This document shows positions 1 to 9,998 of a stretch of DNA of 64,000 bases, one piece after another. The notes under the pieces are model-generated. The model worked only from the letters and a program-made list of their open reading frames with translations. It did not search any database and was not told the DNA's origin. Source of the stretch: Cellvibrio sp. 79 (GTDB taxonomy: Bacteria > Pseudomonadota > Gammaproteobacteria > Pseudomonadales > Cellvibrionaceae); NCBI GenBank assembly GCA_003056245.1, contig MVDH01000001.1, forward strand, positions 485,028-549,027, in the 5' to 3' direction. The translations under genes and the position numbers were made by a program. Each line of letters opens with the position of its first letter. Position 1 is the stretch's first letter.

Positions 1-1095
1 ACTTCCTTTATGAGCCAAGAGCAAATTATGGAAGTGACTGAAGGTATGTTCCGCGAGCTGTTCAAAGATTTGTTGAATATTGAATTCGCTGAAATCAAAC
101 ATATGCCTTTCTCTGAAGCGATTGCCAAATACGGTTCGGATAAGCCGGATATGCGTATCCCGCTGCAATTGGTAGATATCAAGGATCTGGTAACTGAAGT
201 TGATTTCAAAGTATTTGCCGGCCCGGCGAATGATCCAAAATCGCGCGTAACTGCGCTCAAAGTTCCTGGTGGCAACGAGAAGTTGACTCGTAAGCAAATT
301 GACGATTACACCAAGTTCGTAAGCATTTACGGTGCAAAAGGTTTGGCGTACATCAAAGTGAACGACAAGTCGGATCTGGAAGAAGGTTTGCAATCACCGA
401 TTGTTAAAAACCTGCCGGTGCCGGTACGTGCTGCAATTCTTGAGCGTGTTGGTGCAGAAAATGGTGATTTGATTTTCTTTGGTGCAGACAAACATAAAAT
501 CGTTACTGAAGCGTTGGGCGCGCTGCGCTGCAAGCTCGGTGCAGATTTGAGTCTATACACCACCGAGTGGGCACCATTATGGGTTGTTGATTTCCCGATG
601 TTTGAAGATGACGACAAAGGCGGTTGGACGTCAATCCATCATCCATTTACTTCTCCGAGCTGCACGCCTGAGCAACTGGTTGCCAGCCCGGGAGATGCAT
701 TATCCCGTGCATACGATCTGGTATTGAACGGTACCGAATTGGGTGGTGGCTCGGTGCGTATTCACTCGCCGGAAATGCAACAGGCCGTATTTCAAATTCT
801 CGGCATCAGCGCTGAGGAACAACGGGAGAAATTCGGGTTCTTATTGGATGCATTGAGTTACGGAGCTCCACCACATGGTGGGTTGGCGTTTGGTTTGGAT
901 CGTTTGATTATGTTGATGGTGGGTGCAAGCTCTATTCGTGACGTAATTGCATTTCCAAAAACCCAAAGCGCTGCCTGCGTAATGACCGATGCCCCCGGCA
1001 CAGTCGATGAACTGCAATTACGCGAGCTGCACATCCGTTTGCGTAATCAGAAGAAAGAGCAGCCGGTGGGGGAATCGCCGGAATATGGAATGTAA
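1..1095 (+). CDS. aspS: Aspartyl-tRNA synthetase, C-terminal part (5' truncated by window edge)
   Basis: Cytoplasmic class II aminoacyl-tRNA synthetase that charges tRNA-Asp (or tRNA-Asp/Asn) with aspartate. The frame is open from base 1 (T-S-F before the first ATG at 10), so the gene starts outside the window; about 364 residues are visible of a usual ~590. Seen: the GAD insertion domain (start of the visible part to about residue 140), the [13 protein letters not shown] aspartate-binding stretch around residue 247, and motif 3 ([13 protein letters not shown]) around residue 295. The stop is followed by a 26-38 base gap to a Wzz-like gene rather than directly by yebC. Identification is secure; only the N-terminal anticodon-binding domain is missing. 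Confidence 0.97.
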   Translation, partial: TSFMSQEQIMEVTEGMFRELFKDLLNIEFAEIKHMPFSEAIAKYGSDKPDMRIPLQLVDIKDLVTEVDFKVFAGPANDPKSRVTALKVPGGNEKLTRKQIDDYTKFVSIYGAKGLAYIKVNDKSDLEEGLQSPIVKNLPVPVRAAILERVGAENGDLIFFGADKHKIVTEALGALRCKLGADLSLYTTEWAPLWVVDFPMFEDDDKGGWTSIHHPFTSPSCTPEQLVASPGDALSRAYDLVLNGTELGGGSVRIHSPEMQQAVFQILGISAEEQREKFGFLLDALSYGAPPHGGLAFGLDRLIMLMVGASSIRDVIAFPKTQSAACVMTDAPGTVDELQLRELHIRLRNQKKEQPVGESPEYGM

Positions 1096-1133
1096 TTGAT
1101 TGTTAATTATAAGGAAAAAGGTTGGTAGTAATA

Positions 1134-2177
1134 ATGTCTATTGATAGTACGCTGGATGGCGATGAAATTGATTTAGCCAAACTGATTAAAAATGTATGGC
1201 GAGGTAGGTGGATTCTTGTCGCATGGACTGCGACATTAATTCTGTTGATGTTGTGTTATGCATTTTTGAGAACTCCAATCTATAAAATTGAATCAATAAT
1301 TAGCCCATCTCAATCTGCTAATTTAATTCCAATCCAACCATCGGTTATGAGTATAGCTGAAGTGCATCCAGTGCCTAAATTGGATGAAAGGGTTATTTAT
1401 AGTTCTGTTCTATTTCAACTGGGATCTATTAGTGTCCTTCGTGATTTTTGGGCGACTTTTTCTTCCAGTGGAGGAGAGAAAAACGAAAATGATTTTCGAT
1501 CATTTATTGATGACTTGAACATTGTTTCCGTTATCTCGCAAGGCGAGGAGATTGACTCAAGGCGGATCGAAGTTAAATTTTCAAATCCGGAAGCTGGTGA
1601 AAAAACTCTTAATGCTTATTTGGAATTTCTTAATAAGCGTATGCAGCAGCAAGCCATTGAAGATATCAACCGTAGTATTAAGGCAAGTGCAACGGCAATT
1701 GATAATGCTATTGCCTTGCTTGAAGATGACGCGCAAAAAAAATTATCTTATGAGTTGTTGAAGCTTAAAGAAAATTATGAAATTGCCAAATCTTTAAAAA
1801 TTACGACTACCCCCTATAAAGATCTGGAGAACATTGCTTTAACCATTCTTGATGGGCGAGACTACTTGCTAGGAACTGATGCGTTATTGTTACAAATTAA
1901 TATGCTATCAGCGCGGCAAGGAAAGTCTATGAGGGCATACGATAGAAGAATTAATGACCTGTTTTTAGCTCGCAACATTATTGATTCTGATGCTGCAAGG
2001 CTCGCGGAATTCAAAGGTTTTGTTCCTATGTTTAGGATTGAAAACAGAGCGGAATCATCTATTGATCCTGTTGGGCCGGAAACACTTCTTTTACTTTTAG
2101 GTGGATTAGTTGCTGGTTTATTTTTAGGATGCTTACACATAGCGCTCATAAATCTCATGAAACAAAATGGTGATTGA
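1134..2177 (+). CDS. Wzz/chain-length-determinant-like inner-membrane protein
   Basis: A protein of about 347 residues with a short cytoplasmic N-terminus, a transmembrane segment at about residues 27-46, a long periplasmic region with helical, charged sequence (about 150-300), and a second transmembrane segment at about 321-343. This two-TM arrangement is that of Wzz/polysaccharide co-polymerases, which set O-antigen or exopolysaccharide chain length. The ATG at 1134 is preferred; a TTG at 1122 in the same frame sits directly after the AAGGAAAAAGG stretch. No polysaccharide genes are nearby, and base composition looks more AT-rich than in the neighbours, suggesting an insertion between aspS and yebC. 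The gene ends six bases before the yebC start. The substrate is unknown. Confidence 0.65.
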   Translation: MSIDSTLDGDEIDLAKLIKNVWRGRWILVAWTATLILLMLCYAFLRTPIYKIESIISPSQSANLIPIQPSVMSIAEVHPVPKLDERVIYSSVLFQLGSISVLRDFWATFSSSGGEKNENDFRSFIDDLNIVSVISQGEEIDSRRIEVKFSNPEAGEKTLNAYLEFLNKRMQQQAIEDINRSIKASATAIDNAIALLEDDAQKKLSYELLKLKENYEIAKSLKITTTPYKDLENIALTILDGRDYLLGTDALLLQINMLSARQGKSMRAYDRRINDLFLARNIIDSDAARLAEFKGFVPMFRIENRAESSIDPVGPETLLLLLGGLVAGLFLGCLHIALINLMKQNGD

Positions 2178-2182
2178 GTCGT

Positions 2183-2926
2183 ATGGCCGGACATTCCAAA
2201 TGGGCGAACATGAAACACCGCAAGGCTCGTCAAGATGCCAAGCGGACGAAAGTTTTCACCAAAATTATTCGCGAGTTAACTGTCGCAGCAAAAGGTGGCC
2301 CAAATCCAGCAGATAACCCGCGTTTGCGTGCGGCAGTTGAAAAAGCCTATCTTAATAACCTCAAAAAAGATGTTGTCGAGCGTGCGATTGCACGCGGCGC
2401 TGGCACCAATGAATCCGATTCTTATGAAGAGCTTACTTACGAAGGCTACGGTGTAAATGGTGTCGCCTTTATCGTTGAATGCATGACTGACAATCGCAAC
2501 CGTACGGTAGGCGATGTGCGTCATGCGTTTGACAAACGCGGCGGTAACCTCGGCACTAACGGTTCGGTTTCTTATCTATTTACACGCAAAGGTCAAATTG
2601 GCTTTGAGTCTGGTTTCAATGAGGATGCATTAATTGAAGCTGCGCTCGAAGCAGGGGCTGATGATGTTGTTGTGAACGAAGATGGTTCAGCTGATGTAAT
2701 GACTACCTTTGAAGATTTCTTCTCCGTAAAGGATGCAATTACTGCTGCCGGATTTAATTTTGCCGCCGCGGATTTTGTCATGGTGCCTTCAATGACTGTC
2801 TCGCTCGATAAAGAGGCCGCCGAAAAAATTATCAATTTAATCGATGCGCTCGAAGATCTTGATGATGTACAAAACGTTTATACCAATGCTGATATTTCTG
2901 AAGAAATAATGGAACAGTTGGGTTAA
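2183..2926 (+). CDS. yebC: YebC/PmpR-family transcriptional regulator or translation factor
   Basis: Cytoplasmic protein of 247 residues, the usual YebC length. It begins [14 protein letters not shown], the family hallmark, so the ATG at 2183 is chosen over an in-frame TTG at 2174. Members have been described as DNA-binding regulators (PmpR) and, more recently, as factors that relieve ribosome stalling. The gene lies just upstream of ruvC in many gammaproteobacteria; here an XRE-type gene separates the two. An inverted repeat follows the stop codon. Confidence 0.96.
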   Translation: MAGHSKWANMKHRKARQDAKRTKVFTKIIRELTVAAKGGPNPADNPRLRAAVEKAYLNNLKKDVVERAIARGAGTNESDSYEELTYEGYGVNGVAFIVECMTDNRNRTVGDVRHAFDKRGGNLGTNGSVSYLFTRKGQIGFESGFNEDALIEAALEAGADDVVVNEDGSADVMTTFEDFFSVKDAITAAGFNFAAADFVMVPSMTVSLDKEAAEKIINLIDALEDLDDVQNVYTNADISEEIMEQLG

Positions 2927-2944
2927 TTTGCCTTCATTTATACA

Positions 2945-3010
2945 AAAAGCCGCCATGTCGCATTGCTGTCGTATACAACACGACTGATTTAGCGAAATCT
3001 GGCGGCTTTT
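2945..3010 (+). terminator. Inverted repeat after yebC, probable terminator with long loop
   Basis: AAAAGCCGCCA (2945-2955) and TGGCGGCTTTT (3000-3010) are exact reverse complements, 11 bp, separated by 44 bases that contain a smaller hairpin (GTCGT/ACGAC at about 2969-2984). The right arm ends in four T. The loop is longer than in a normal intrinsic terminator, so the stem could also have another role, for example in the leader of the XRE gene that starts 23 bases downstream. Confidence 0.5.
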
Positions 3011-3032
3011 CAGTTTAAGCGAGGCGAAAACC

Positions 3033-3650
3033 ATGGATATGAAAATTAATAAAGAAATATTGCGCCGTGAACGCGAATTGCGCGCCTGGACTCAAAGCCA
3101 CCTGGCCGAAGTTGCTGATTTAAGTATGCGTACTGTGCAACGTATTGAGCGTACTGGTGATGCATCGATGGAATCTGCTAGTGCATTAGCTGCTGCCCTG
3201 GATTTGGAGCTTGCAGCGCTGTTGGATGCTCCACTTGTGGCCAGTCGCACCGTTCCCTCCAAATTGCATCGCTATAAATTGTGGAGTGCGATTGGGGTGA
3301 TTGGTTCTGCATTGGTTGCGTTGGGGTGTTGGTCCACTGCAACTGCAGAACAGGTGATGGTGAGCCTCTCTATTGAGGCGCCTGGAAATGTCTACTCAGA
3401 TATGATGTTGTTGAATGAGATTGGTAAGGAAAGCGAAGTGAATCTGGATAACCAGTTTCGCATGGTCTTTAGTACTAATCGTCAAGGTGAGCACTTATTT
3501 GTTACAGCCAAAATTTATAATTTTGTGGAAAATGAATACCGGTTATTTTCGAACCCTGCGATGCTGGTTGAGGATCAAAAACCTGCTTCCATGCATGTGT
3601 CCTTTCCTGATGGGCAGCGTATAAACTTGCAGCTTGTGGCAGATTTTTAA
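3033..3650 (+). CDS. Membrane-anchored XRE-family (HTH_3) regulator
   Basis: A 205-residue protein with three parts. Residues about 6-62 form a Cro/CI helix-turn-helix (ELRAWTQSHLAEVADLSMRTVQRIE). Residues about 88-108 are a single hydrophobic segment (LWSAIGVIGSALVALGCW). The C-terminal ~95 residues are predicted periplasmic and rich in beta-type sequence. This would let an envelope signal reach a DNA-binding domain without a kinase. The function of the C-terminal domain is not recognised. The gene lies between yebC and ruvC on the same strand. A second ATG two codons downstream (3039) is also possible. Confidence 0.7.
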   Translation: MDMKINKEILRRERELRAWTQSHLAEVADLSMRTVQRIERTGDASMESASALAAALDLELAALLDAPLVASRTVPSKLHRYKLWSAIGVIGSALVALGCWSTATAEQVMVSLSIEAPGNVYSDMMLLNEIGKESEVNLDNQFRMVFSTNRQGEHLFVTAKIYNFVENEYRLFSNPAMLVEDQKPASMHVSFPDGQRINLQLVADF

Positions 3651-3773
3651 GAGCAATAGACCAATGGCTGCAAACTATGGACGAAGGTGGTTTGTTTGCC
3701 TTTAAAATCTTACTTGCGTCCCCTCCAATCCCATGCAACACTGCGTCAGAACTACTGTATAAAGATACAACTT

Positions 3774-4295
3774 ATGGCGCTTATTCTCGGCATCGACCCC
3801 GGCTCCCGTAAAACTGGCTTTGGCATTATCAATGTCATTGGCAGTAAATCGGAATATGTCACCAGCGGCGTAATTCGAATGAAAGATACCGACGAATTAC
3901 CCGCGCGCCTGAAGGTTATTTTTGATTCTCTTACCCAAATCATCGAGCAATATTGCCCGCAGGAAATGGCGATTGAACAAGTGTTTATGGCTAAGAACGC
4001 GGCCTCTGCCTTAAAGCTAGGGCAGGCGCGTGGTGCGGCAATTGTGGCGGCGACGGCGCAAAATGTTCCGGTATCAGAATACGAAGCGCGTAAAGTAAAG
4101 CAATCGGTTGTGGGGAATGGCGCTGCTGATAAATTGCAGGTGCAGCATATGGTGAAAACATTGTTGCGCCTTCCTGCGTCCCCACAAGAAGATGCCGCAG
4201 ATGCCTTGGCGGTAGCACTTTGCCACGCCAATACGCGCGATCATTTAATTCGCATGGCGGGTTCATCCAGTTTTCGCCGTGGGCGAATTGTTTAA
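3774..4295 (+). CDS. ruvC: Crossover junction endodeoxyribonuclease RuvC
   Basis: Holliday-junction resolvase of 173 residues, identical in length to E. coli RuvC. It starts [17 protein letters not shown], where the first catalytic Asp lies in GIDPG; the later acidic residues are in [10 protein letters not shown] and in the C-terminal [14 protein letters not shown], where the last DAADA-type aspartates sit. An upstream ATG-less extension of the frame is rejected because family homology begins at 3774. RuvC acts with RuvAB in recombination repair. Here it is separated from ruvAB by two minus-strand genes, so it is not co-transcribed with them. Confidence 0.97.
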   Translation: MALILGIDPGSRKTGFGIINVIGSKSEYVTSGVIRMKDTDELPARLKVIFDSLTQIIEQYCPQEMAIEQVFMAKNAASALKLGQARGAAIVAATAQNVPVSEYEARKVKQSVVGNGAADKLQVQHMVKTLLRLPASPQEDAADALAVALCHANTRDHLIRMAGSSSFRRGRIV

Positions 4296-4313
4296 TTGTT
4301 TCTGGCATTCTTT

Positions 4314-4907
4314 TTAAATCGAACGCAATGATGGTGGCTTGTCATCAATATCCAGACGATGACTTGCGCAGCTATTGGCGATCAAAAGTGATTCCAGCCG
4401 ATAAATGGCATGGAGTTTGGCCGGATTAATTCCCAGCCAATGGCGCAAATCATCCAGCTTGCAGCGGGAATATTTTTCAAAAGGAAAGCTATGCAAGTTG
4501 CGCATCGAAACGATGTGACCGAAGTTGAATCCCAAATCAAATGCAATTAAATCCTGATGGTTGAATTTATAGGGTGTGGGATAAATATGGGTGATAATCC
4601 AGCGAAAAAAATGAATTTGCCATGTGTGAATATTGTTGCTGTTTCCCATGGTAAAACCAATCACAAACGCCTCATCCTGATTGCGCAAACCACGCCCGAG
4701 TAAAACATGCAGTGCGTCGTGGCGAGCTAAATTAATTGCCCCCGGGAAGGCAATGGGACTGGCCGGGTTTTCAAATAATTTCACCAGCCAGGGAATATCG
4801 TTTGAATCTGCCGCTGGCAATGTGGCAATTATATCTTGCAATATTGAATCCCCGTTGTGCAGGCCCGGGTTCCATTCGTACCATTTAATATCAACATAGC
4901 TATTCAT
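4314..4907 (-). CDS. Coq4-like protein with HDxxH-x11-E metal-binding motif
   Basis: A 197-residue protein without signal peptide. Residues 63-79 read H-D-x-x-H followed by 11 residues and E (H63, D64, H67, E79). This is the spacing of the zinc site of the ubiquinone biosynthesis protein COQ4. A conserved-looking DLIAFDLGFNFGHI stretch follows at about 120-133. COQ4 organises, and is reported to act enzymatically in, coenzyme Q synthesis. Assignment rests on the motif and length only; overall similarity to COQ4 is not obvious by eye. The gene sits 7 bases downstream of putA on the same strand and is probably co-transcribed. PutA passes electrons to quinone, which makes a quinone-related role attractive but unproven. 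Confidence 0.55.
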   Translation of the reverse strand: MNSYVDIKWYEWNPGLHNGDSILQDIIATLPAADSNDIPWLVKLFENPASPIAFPGAINLARHDALHVLLGRGLRNQDEAFVIGFTMGNSNNIHTWQIHFFRWIITHIYPTPYKFNHQDLIAFDLGFNFGHIVSMRNLHSFPFEKYSRCKLDDLRHWLGINPAKLHAIYRLESLLIANSCASHRLDIDDKPPSLRSI

Positions 4908-4914
4908 AAATCCC

Positions 4915-7900
4915 TCACTCAGTGTTGGGTGCTGAGGGCTTTTGTGTTAGCAACTGGATATTGCCACCGACGGCTGCCAGATAATTGCTGACGGTTTTCT
5001 CCCGCACAAAACGTAGCAGATAATGAGGTCCGCCCGCTTTGGGACCGGTGCCAGAAAGACCACAACCACCAAAAGGCTGCACTCCTACCACCGCGCCAAC
5101 CATATTGCGATTGATATACACATTGCCCACATTTATTTCACGAGCAATTTTCTGGCCGATTGTTTCGTTGCGTGTGTGAATTCCCAACGTAAGCCCAAAG
5201 CCGGTGCGATTAATGCTAGCAATAACGTGCTCAAGATCCTGGATACGAAAGCGAATTAAATGGCAGACTGGTCCGAAATGTTCTTCCTGCAATTCATCAA
5301 TGCTATGAATTTCGAGCAACGTTGGTGCAACAAAACTTCCATGCTCCAATCCTGTAGGTAAAGGTGTTTGTGCAATTAATTGGCCTCCAGCTTTCGCTTC
5401 ATTAATATGCGTGATAAGTTTTTGTTGTTCCTGTTTGTCGATCACTGGACCAATATCTGTGCGGGTTTCGCGTGGATCACCTATTGTCAGGCAAGCCATT
5501 GCGCCTTTGAGTAACTCAATTACTTCATTCGCAATTTCTTCCTGTACAAACAAAACACGTAGCGCCGAACAACGCTGGCCAGCGCTGCCAAATGCAGAGC
5601 GAATAACATCTTTTACCAATTGTTCCGGTAAGCAGGTTGAATCTGCAATTAATGAATTCTGCCCACCAGTTTCCGCAATCAGGCTGGCAATACTGGAATT
5701 GCGCGCTGCCAACGCACGGTTAATGGTCCACGCACTGTGCGTTGAGCCAGTAAACGCAATGCCCTCAATTCGTGCATCGCCGGTTAATAATGGACTTAGT
5801 TCGCCGCTGGAGCCGGGTAAAAAATATAACGCTGCAGGCGGGATTCCAGCAGTAAGCATCAACTCAATGGCACGAAAGGCTATTAAACATGTTTGTCGTG
5901 CGGGTTTGGCTAATATTGTATTTCCCGCGACCAATGCAGCAATTATTTGGCCTGTAAAAATTGCTAACGGAAAATTCCACGGCGAGATACAAACAAAAAT
6001 ACCTCGCCCCTCTAACGACATTTGATTCTGTTCACCCGTTGGGCCTGTCAAGGGGAGTGGATTGGCGAGTTGTTCCCGTGCTTGTTGCGCATAATAATGG
6101 CAAAAATCTACGGCCTCTCGTACTTCATCAATAGCATCGCTTAATGTTTTGCCTGCCTCGCGTATTAATAATGCGATAAGCTCTGCTCGATGCTCTTCAA
6201 ACAAATCACCGGTTTTATCCATCAATGCTGCTTTTTCCTTTACCGGATATTGCCGCCAGCAAAATGAATAGTCCGAAGCTTGATTTAGTGCAGCTTTTGC
6301 GGTTTTAGTATCTGCTTGCAGGCAATGCCCGACCTGTTCGTTGTTGTTTGCAGGATTAACAATATTGATTGCTGAATTTGTTTTCAAATAATGACCGCCA
6401 ATAATCGGGCAGGCACTCCATTGATGTGTCAGCCACGGTTTGATTGCTTCCATTAATTGTTTGCGCTGCCTGGTAATTTGCATATTAAATCCGTGGGAAT
6501 TTGGACGGGATTTTTCCGGATCTGCGTGAAAAAATAATTCGGCAGGTAGTGGTAAGCGTTGTAAACATTCTTCTGTTTTTGTTAGCGGATGCCTGGCCAG
6601 ATTTTCCAGTGAAAAATCTTTGCGATTAAGTTGATTGATAAAAGAATTGTTTGCTCCGTTCTCCAATAAACGTCGCACCAGATAAGGCAGTAATTCCGCG
6701 TATTGACCTACGGGTGAATAAATCCTGCAATGGATTTGTGGGTGTTCTGCCAATAGTTGACGATAAAGCGATTCGCCCATGCCCTGTAATCGCTGAAATT
6801 CTATCGGCTTGCCTTTTGCCATAACGATCAGGCTGCACATTGTTGCCGCGTTGTGTGTAGCAAATTGTGGATTTAAATGGTGGCTTTGTAACAAGAATTT
6901 TGCGCAGGCCAGATAAGAAATATCAGTAGCTTTTTTTGCAGTAAATACCGGATAACCATCAAGGCCTGCACGTTGAGCCCATTGGATTTCACTGTCCCAA
7001 TATGCGCCTTTGACCAAACGAACACTGATTTTTATTTTTAGCTCATCGGCGAGTTGATCGAGAAACCCCAATACAGGCAATGCGCGTTTTGAGTAAGCTT
7101 GTACTGCCAAACCAAATCCATTCCAACCCTGTAGTGCCGGGTGTTGTAAACAAGCGGTGATTAATTCGAGCGAAAGCTTCAGTCGTTCTGATTCTTCCGC
7201 ATCAATTGTCAATGGGATATTTCCCAAGCGTGCATGTTGCGCCAGACGCACTAAAATTCCAGGGTTGATGTCAGTTCCAATTAAATCATCGAAGACCTGT
7301 GTGTACTGCACTGCTTCATAGCGTGGATGCAGCGCGCTTAATTTGATTGATAAACTGTAACGCTCTTTGTGCTCGGTTCTTGCAAGTTGTGCAAGTGCAG
7401 AGAAGTAATTATGTTGATACTGTTGCGCGACCGAATGAGTAATTGCCGCTTCCCCCAATAGATCAAATGAGTAGTGCCAGCGTAACTCCGGTGTTCTGTG
7501 ATTAATGTTTTGGGCGCGTTTCAGTGCTGCTTGCATATCGTTGGCGAAAACAAATGTATCGGCCAGCCAAAGCAGGACTTTTTCCAGCGCGGCGTGGATG
7601 ACTGGCTCACCCAGACGACGCATCAGGTTTTGCAAAATACTCGCGCTATCGACGGGTTCCAATATTTGCTCGCCCCATACCAGAGCCCAGGTTGCAGCGT
7701 TAATCATCCAGGATTGTTGTTTATTCAAGCGATCTTGCCAGTTGGTGGAAGAGAGTTTGTCGGCAATAAATGCGCGTGCTGAGGTTTTATCGGGAATGCG
7801 TACTAATGCTTCGGCCAAACACATCAGCACTACTCCCTCCCGAGTATTCAATCCATAAGCCTGCAGAAACTCTTGCGGCCAGTTGTGCTGCTCGACGGGA

Positions 7901-8088
7901 GCTTTTTTCCAGCGGGTTAAGAAGGCAAGCGTTTGTTGATAGGTGTAATGAGTTTGCTGCTCATCTTGATCTAGCCAATTGATCAATTCGATAAGGTAAG
8001 TTGCCTCATCGATCAAATAGCAATCGCCAATTGCACGACGCCAGTCATCGAGCGAATGAACTTTGGAAAAGTGGCGAGAAGAAAGCAT
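4915..8088 (-). CDS. putA: Bifunctional proline dehydrogenase / L-glutamate-gamma-semialdehyde dehydrogenase
   Basis: Oxidises proline to glutamate in two steps. The protein is 1057 residues from the ATG at 8088, which has GAGGTGG about 8 bases upstream; a 42-residue N-terminal extension of the frame is not family-like. The FAD-dependent proline dehydrogenase barrel occupies about residues 200-480 (LSIKLSALHPRYEA, RLVKGAYWDSEIQWA, YLVRRLLENGANNSF). The aldehyde dehydrogenase domain occupies about 560-1010, with AETGGQNS and catalytic Cys840 in GQRCSALR. There is no N-terminal ribbon-helix-helix domain, so this is the short PutA that cannot repress its own gene. Electrons go to the quinone pool. 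It precedes the Coq4-like gene. Confidence 0.95.
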   Translation of the reverse strand: MLSSRHFSKVHSLDDWRRAIGDCYLIDEATYLIELINWLDQDEQQTHYTYQQTLAFLTRWKKAPVEQHNWPQEFLQAYGLNTREGVVLMCLAEALVRIPDKTSARAFIADKLSSTNWQDRLNKQQSWMINAATWALVWGEQILEPVDSASILQNLMRRLGEPVIHAALEKVLLWLADTFVFANDMQAALKRAQNINHRTPELRWHYSFDLLGEAAITHSVAQQYQHNYFSALAQLARTEHKERYSLSIKLSALHPRYEAVQYTQVFDDLIGTDINPGILVRLAQHARLGNIPLTIDAEESERLKLSLELITACLQHPALQGWNGFGLAVQAYSKRALPVLGFLDQLADELKIKISVRLVKGAYWDSEIQWAQRAGLDGYPVFTAKKATDISYLACAKFLLQSHHLNPQFATHNAATMCSLIVMAKGKPIEFQRLQGMGESLYRQLLAEHPQIHCRIYSPVGQYAELLPYLVRRLLENGANNSFINQLNRKDFSLENLARHPLTKTEECLQRLPLPAELFFHADPEKSRPNSHGFNMQITRQRKQLMEAIKPWLTHQWSACPIIGGHYLKTNSAINIVNPANNNEQVGHCLQADTKTAKAALNQASDYSFCWRQYPVKEKAALMDKTGDLFEEHRAELIALLIREAGKTLSDAIDEVREAVDFCHYYAQQAREQLANPLPLTGPTGEQNQMSLEGRGIFVCISPWNFPLAIFTGQIIAALVAGNTILAKPARQTCLIAFRAIELMLTAGIPPAALYFLPGSSGELSPLLTGDARIEGIAFTGSTHSAWTINRALAARNSSIASLIAETGGQNSLIADSTCLPEQLVKDVIRSAFGSAGQRCSALRVLFVQEEIANEVIELLKGAMACLTIGDPRETRTDIGPVIDKQEQQKLITHINEAKAGGQLIAQTPLPTGLEHGSFVAPTLLEIHSIDELQEEHFGPVCHLIRFRIQDLEHVIASINRTGFGLTLGIHTRNETIGQKIAREINVGNVYINRNMVGAVVGVQPFGGCGLSGTGPKAGGPHYLLRFVREKTVSNYLAAVGGNIQLLTQKPSAPNTE

Positions 8089-8279
8089 AGGTTTACCACC
8101 TCTGGGTTTTTCTCGTAGATCTGAAGCAAGTATGGCACCAGAGCTGGAATATTTCCGTATCAGCAGCTGGTATGGATGACTCTTGTGTCTAAACTCCTTT
8201 ACAATGCCCAACAAAATACTGGCTATAAAAACAGTTCACCTTTGAAAGGCCGCATCGGCCATGATGGAAAGCTAATGCT

Positions 8280-8894
8280 ATGATCGGACGTTTGTGCGGT
8301 GTTCTTCTTGAAAAGCAACCACCTTATCTATTACTGGATGTAAACGGTGTGGGATATGAAGTACAAGCACCCATGACCACTTTTTATCGCTTGCCGTCCC
8401 TTGGGCAAGAAGTCACCCTGCATACGCACCTGTCGATAACTGAAAATTTGCATCAATTATTTGGCTTTAGTGAGCAGCGTGATCGTTCCTTGTTCCGCAC
8501 CTTAATCAAAGTAAATGGTGTCGGGCCCAAACTGGCAATTGCGATCTTGTCTGGAATGGAAGCTGATGATATCGCCCGTTGCGTACGCGATGACAATATC
8601 AATGCGTTGACTAAAGTCCCCGGCATCGGCAAAAAAACTGCCGAGCGTTTGGTCATTGAGCTGCGCGATCGCCTGAAAAACTGGGATATGCCACAGGGCG
8701 ATATGCTGGCTCACAGTGAAATCCAGAGTATTGCGACAGATAACGATGTATTTGCGGAAGCGGAAAGTGCGCTAATCGCATTGGGTTACAAACCGGTAGA
8801 AGCGGCAAAAATGATTTCACTCGCTAGCAAACAAAAACCGGATGCGAAAAGTGAAGAGTTGATTCGTATCGCCCTGCGCAGTATTGCAGGCTAG
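8280..8894 (+). CDS. ruvA: Holliday junction branch-migration protein RuvA
   Basis: A 204-residue DNA-junction-binding protein that forms a tetramer and loads RuvB. Seen: N-terminal OB-fold (MIGRLCGVLLEKQPPYLLLDVNG), two helix-hairpin-helix motifs (VNGVGPKLAIAIL and VPGIGKKTAERLV) and a C-terminal RuvB-contacting domain (ESALIALGYKPVEAAKMI). Length is normal. It is followed by ruvB after 55 bases and starts the ruvAB-ybgC-tol series. The upstream gap of 191 bases to the divergent putA should hold promoters for both. Confidence 0.97.
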   Translation: MIGRLCGVLLEKQPPYLLLDVNGVGYEVQAPMTTFYRLPSLGQEVTLHTHLSITENLHQLFGFSEQRDRSLFRTLIKVNGVGPKLAIAILSGMEADDIARCVRDDNINALTKVPGIGKKTAERLVIELRDRLKNWDMPQGDMLAHSEIQSIATDNDVFAEAESALIALGYKPVEAAKMISLASKQKPDAKSEELIRIALRSIAG

Positions 8895-8949
8895 TTTTTG
8901 TCCATAGAATGAACGTCACAGGGCTCATGTTTATAGGATTAAAGCCATC

Positions 8950-9975
8950 ATGATTGAAACTGATCGCCTGATTGCTCCCACTGCAAAAGAGCGCGAGGAT
9001 CATCTCGACCGTACTGTACGCCCGAAATATCTCGCTGATTATGTCGGTCAGCCGGCGGTGCGCGAGCAGATGGAAATTTTTATTGGTGCCGCAAAAAAAC
9101 GCAATGAAGCCCTGGACCACACATTAGTATTTGGTCCCCCAGGTTTGGGCAAGACGACATTGGCAAACATTATTGCTAATGAAATGAATGTTTCACTTAA
9201 AAGTACTTCTGGTCCGGTACTGGAAAAGGCGGGCGATCTTGCGGCGCTGCTCACCAACCTTGAGCCGGGTGATGTTTTGTTTATCGATGAGATTCATCGT
9301 TTGAGCCCAGTGGTTGAAGAAATCCTTTATCCGGCGATGGAGGATTTCCAGTTGGATATCATGATTGGTGAGGGGCCGGCAGCTCGCTCCATTAAATTGG
9401 ATTTACCGCAATTTACCCTTGTCGGCGCGACGACGCGCGCAGGTTTACTTACATCACCTTTGCGTGATCGTTTTGGTATTGTTCAGCGTCTGGAGTTTTA
9501 TAATGTCGCCGATCTCACCCATATTGTCGCGCGCTCAGCGGCTTTGCTCGGGGTGAAAATGGATTATGACGGCGCTGGTGAGGTAGCCAAGCGCTCGCGC
9601 GGTACACCGCGTATTGCCAACCGCTTGCTGCGTCGTGTTCGCGATTACGCAGAAATGAAAGGCGATGGTACGGTTACAGCAAAAATGGCAGATAGTGCGC
9701 TGAATATGCTGAATGTCGATGAGCGTGGCTTCGATCATATGGATCGTCGGTTGTTAATGGCAATGTTGCATAACTTCGATGGTGGTCCTGTGGGTGTGGA
9801 GAGTTTGGCAGCAGCAATTAGTGAAGATCGTGGAACTATCGAGGATGTTATAGAGCCATATCTCATACAGCAGGGTTTTATGGCACGCACACCGCGTGGC
9901 CGAATTTTAACCAATAATGCATATTTGTATTTTGGAGTCCCTGTTCCTAAACGATTGCAAGACTCTACTGAATGA
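8950..9975 (+). CDS. ruvB: Holliday junction DNA helicase RuvB
   Basis: A 341-residue AAA+ ATPase that drives branch migration with RuvA. Walker [10 protein letters not shown] is at residues 62-70, Walker B is DEIHRL (about 113-118), sensor 1 is GATTRAG, and the C-terminal winged-helix domain is seen in [22 protein letters not shown]. Length and start are typical. It is followed after 23 bases by ybgC, and the two are probably on one transcript with ruvA. Confidence 0.98.
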   Translation: MIETDRLIAPTAKEREDHLDRTVRPKYLADYVGQPAVREQMEIFIGAAKKRNEALDHTLVFGPPGLGKTTLANIIANEMNVSLKSTSGPVLEKAGDLAALLTNLEPGDVLFIDEIHRLSPVVEEILYPAMEDFQLDIMIGEGPAARSIKLDLPQFTLVGATTRAGLLTSPLRDRFGIVQRLEFYNVADLTHIVARSAALLGVKMDYDGAGEVAKRSRGTPRIANRLLRRVRDYAEMKGDGTVTAKMADSALNMLNVDERGFDHMDRRLLMAMLHNFDGGPVGVESLAAAISEDRGTIEDVIEPYLIQQGFMARTPRGRILTNNAYLYFGVPVPKRLQDSTE

Positions 9976-9998
9976 ATGATTAAGGAATTGTTGGATTT

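Noticed and set aside
5411-6025. A 204-codon frame on the plus strand
   Set aside because: Antisense to putA, whose aldehyde dehydrogenase domain is unambiguous; a shadow frame.
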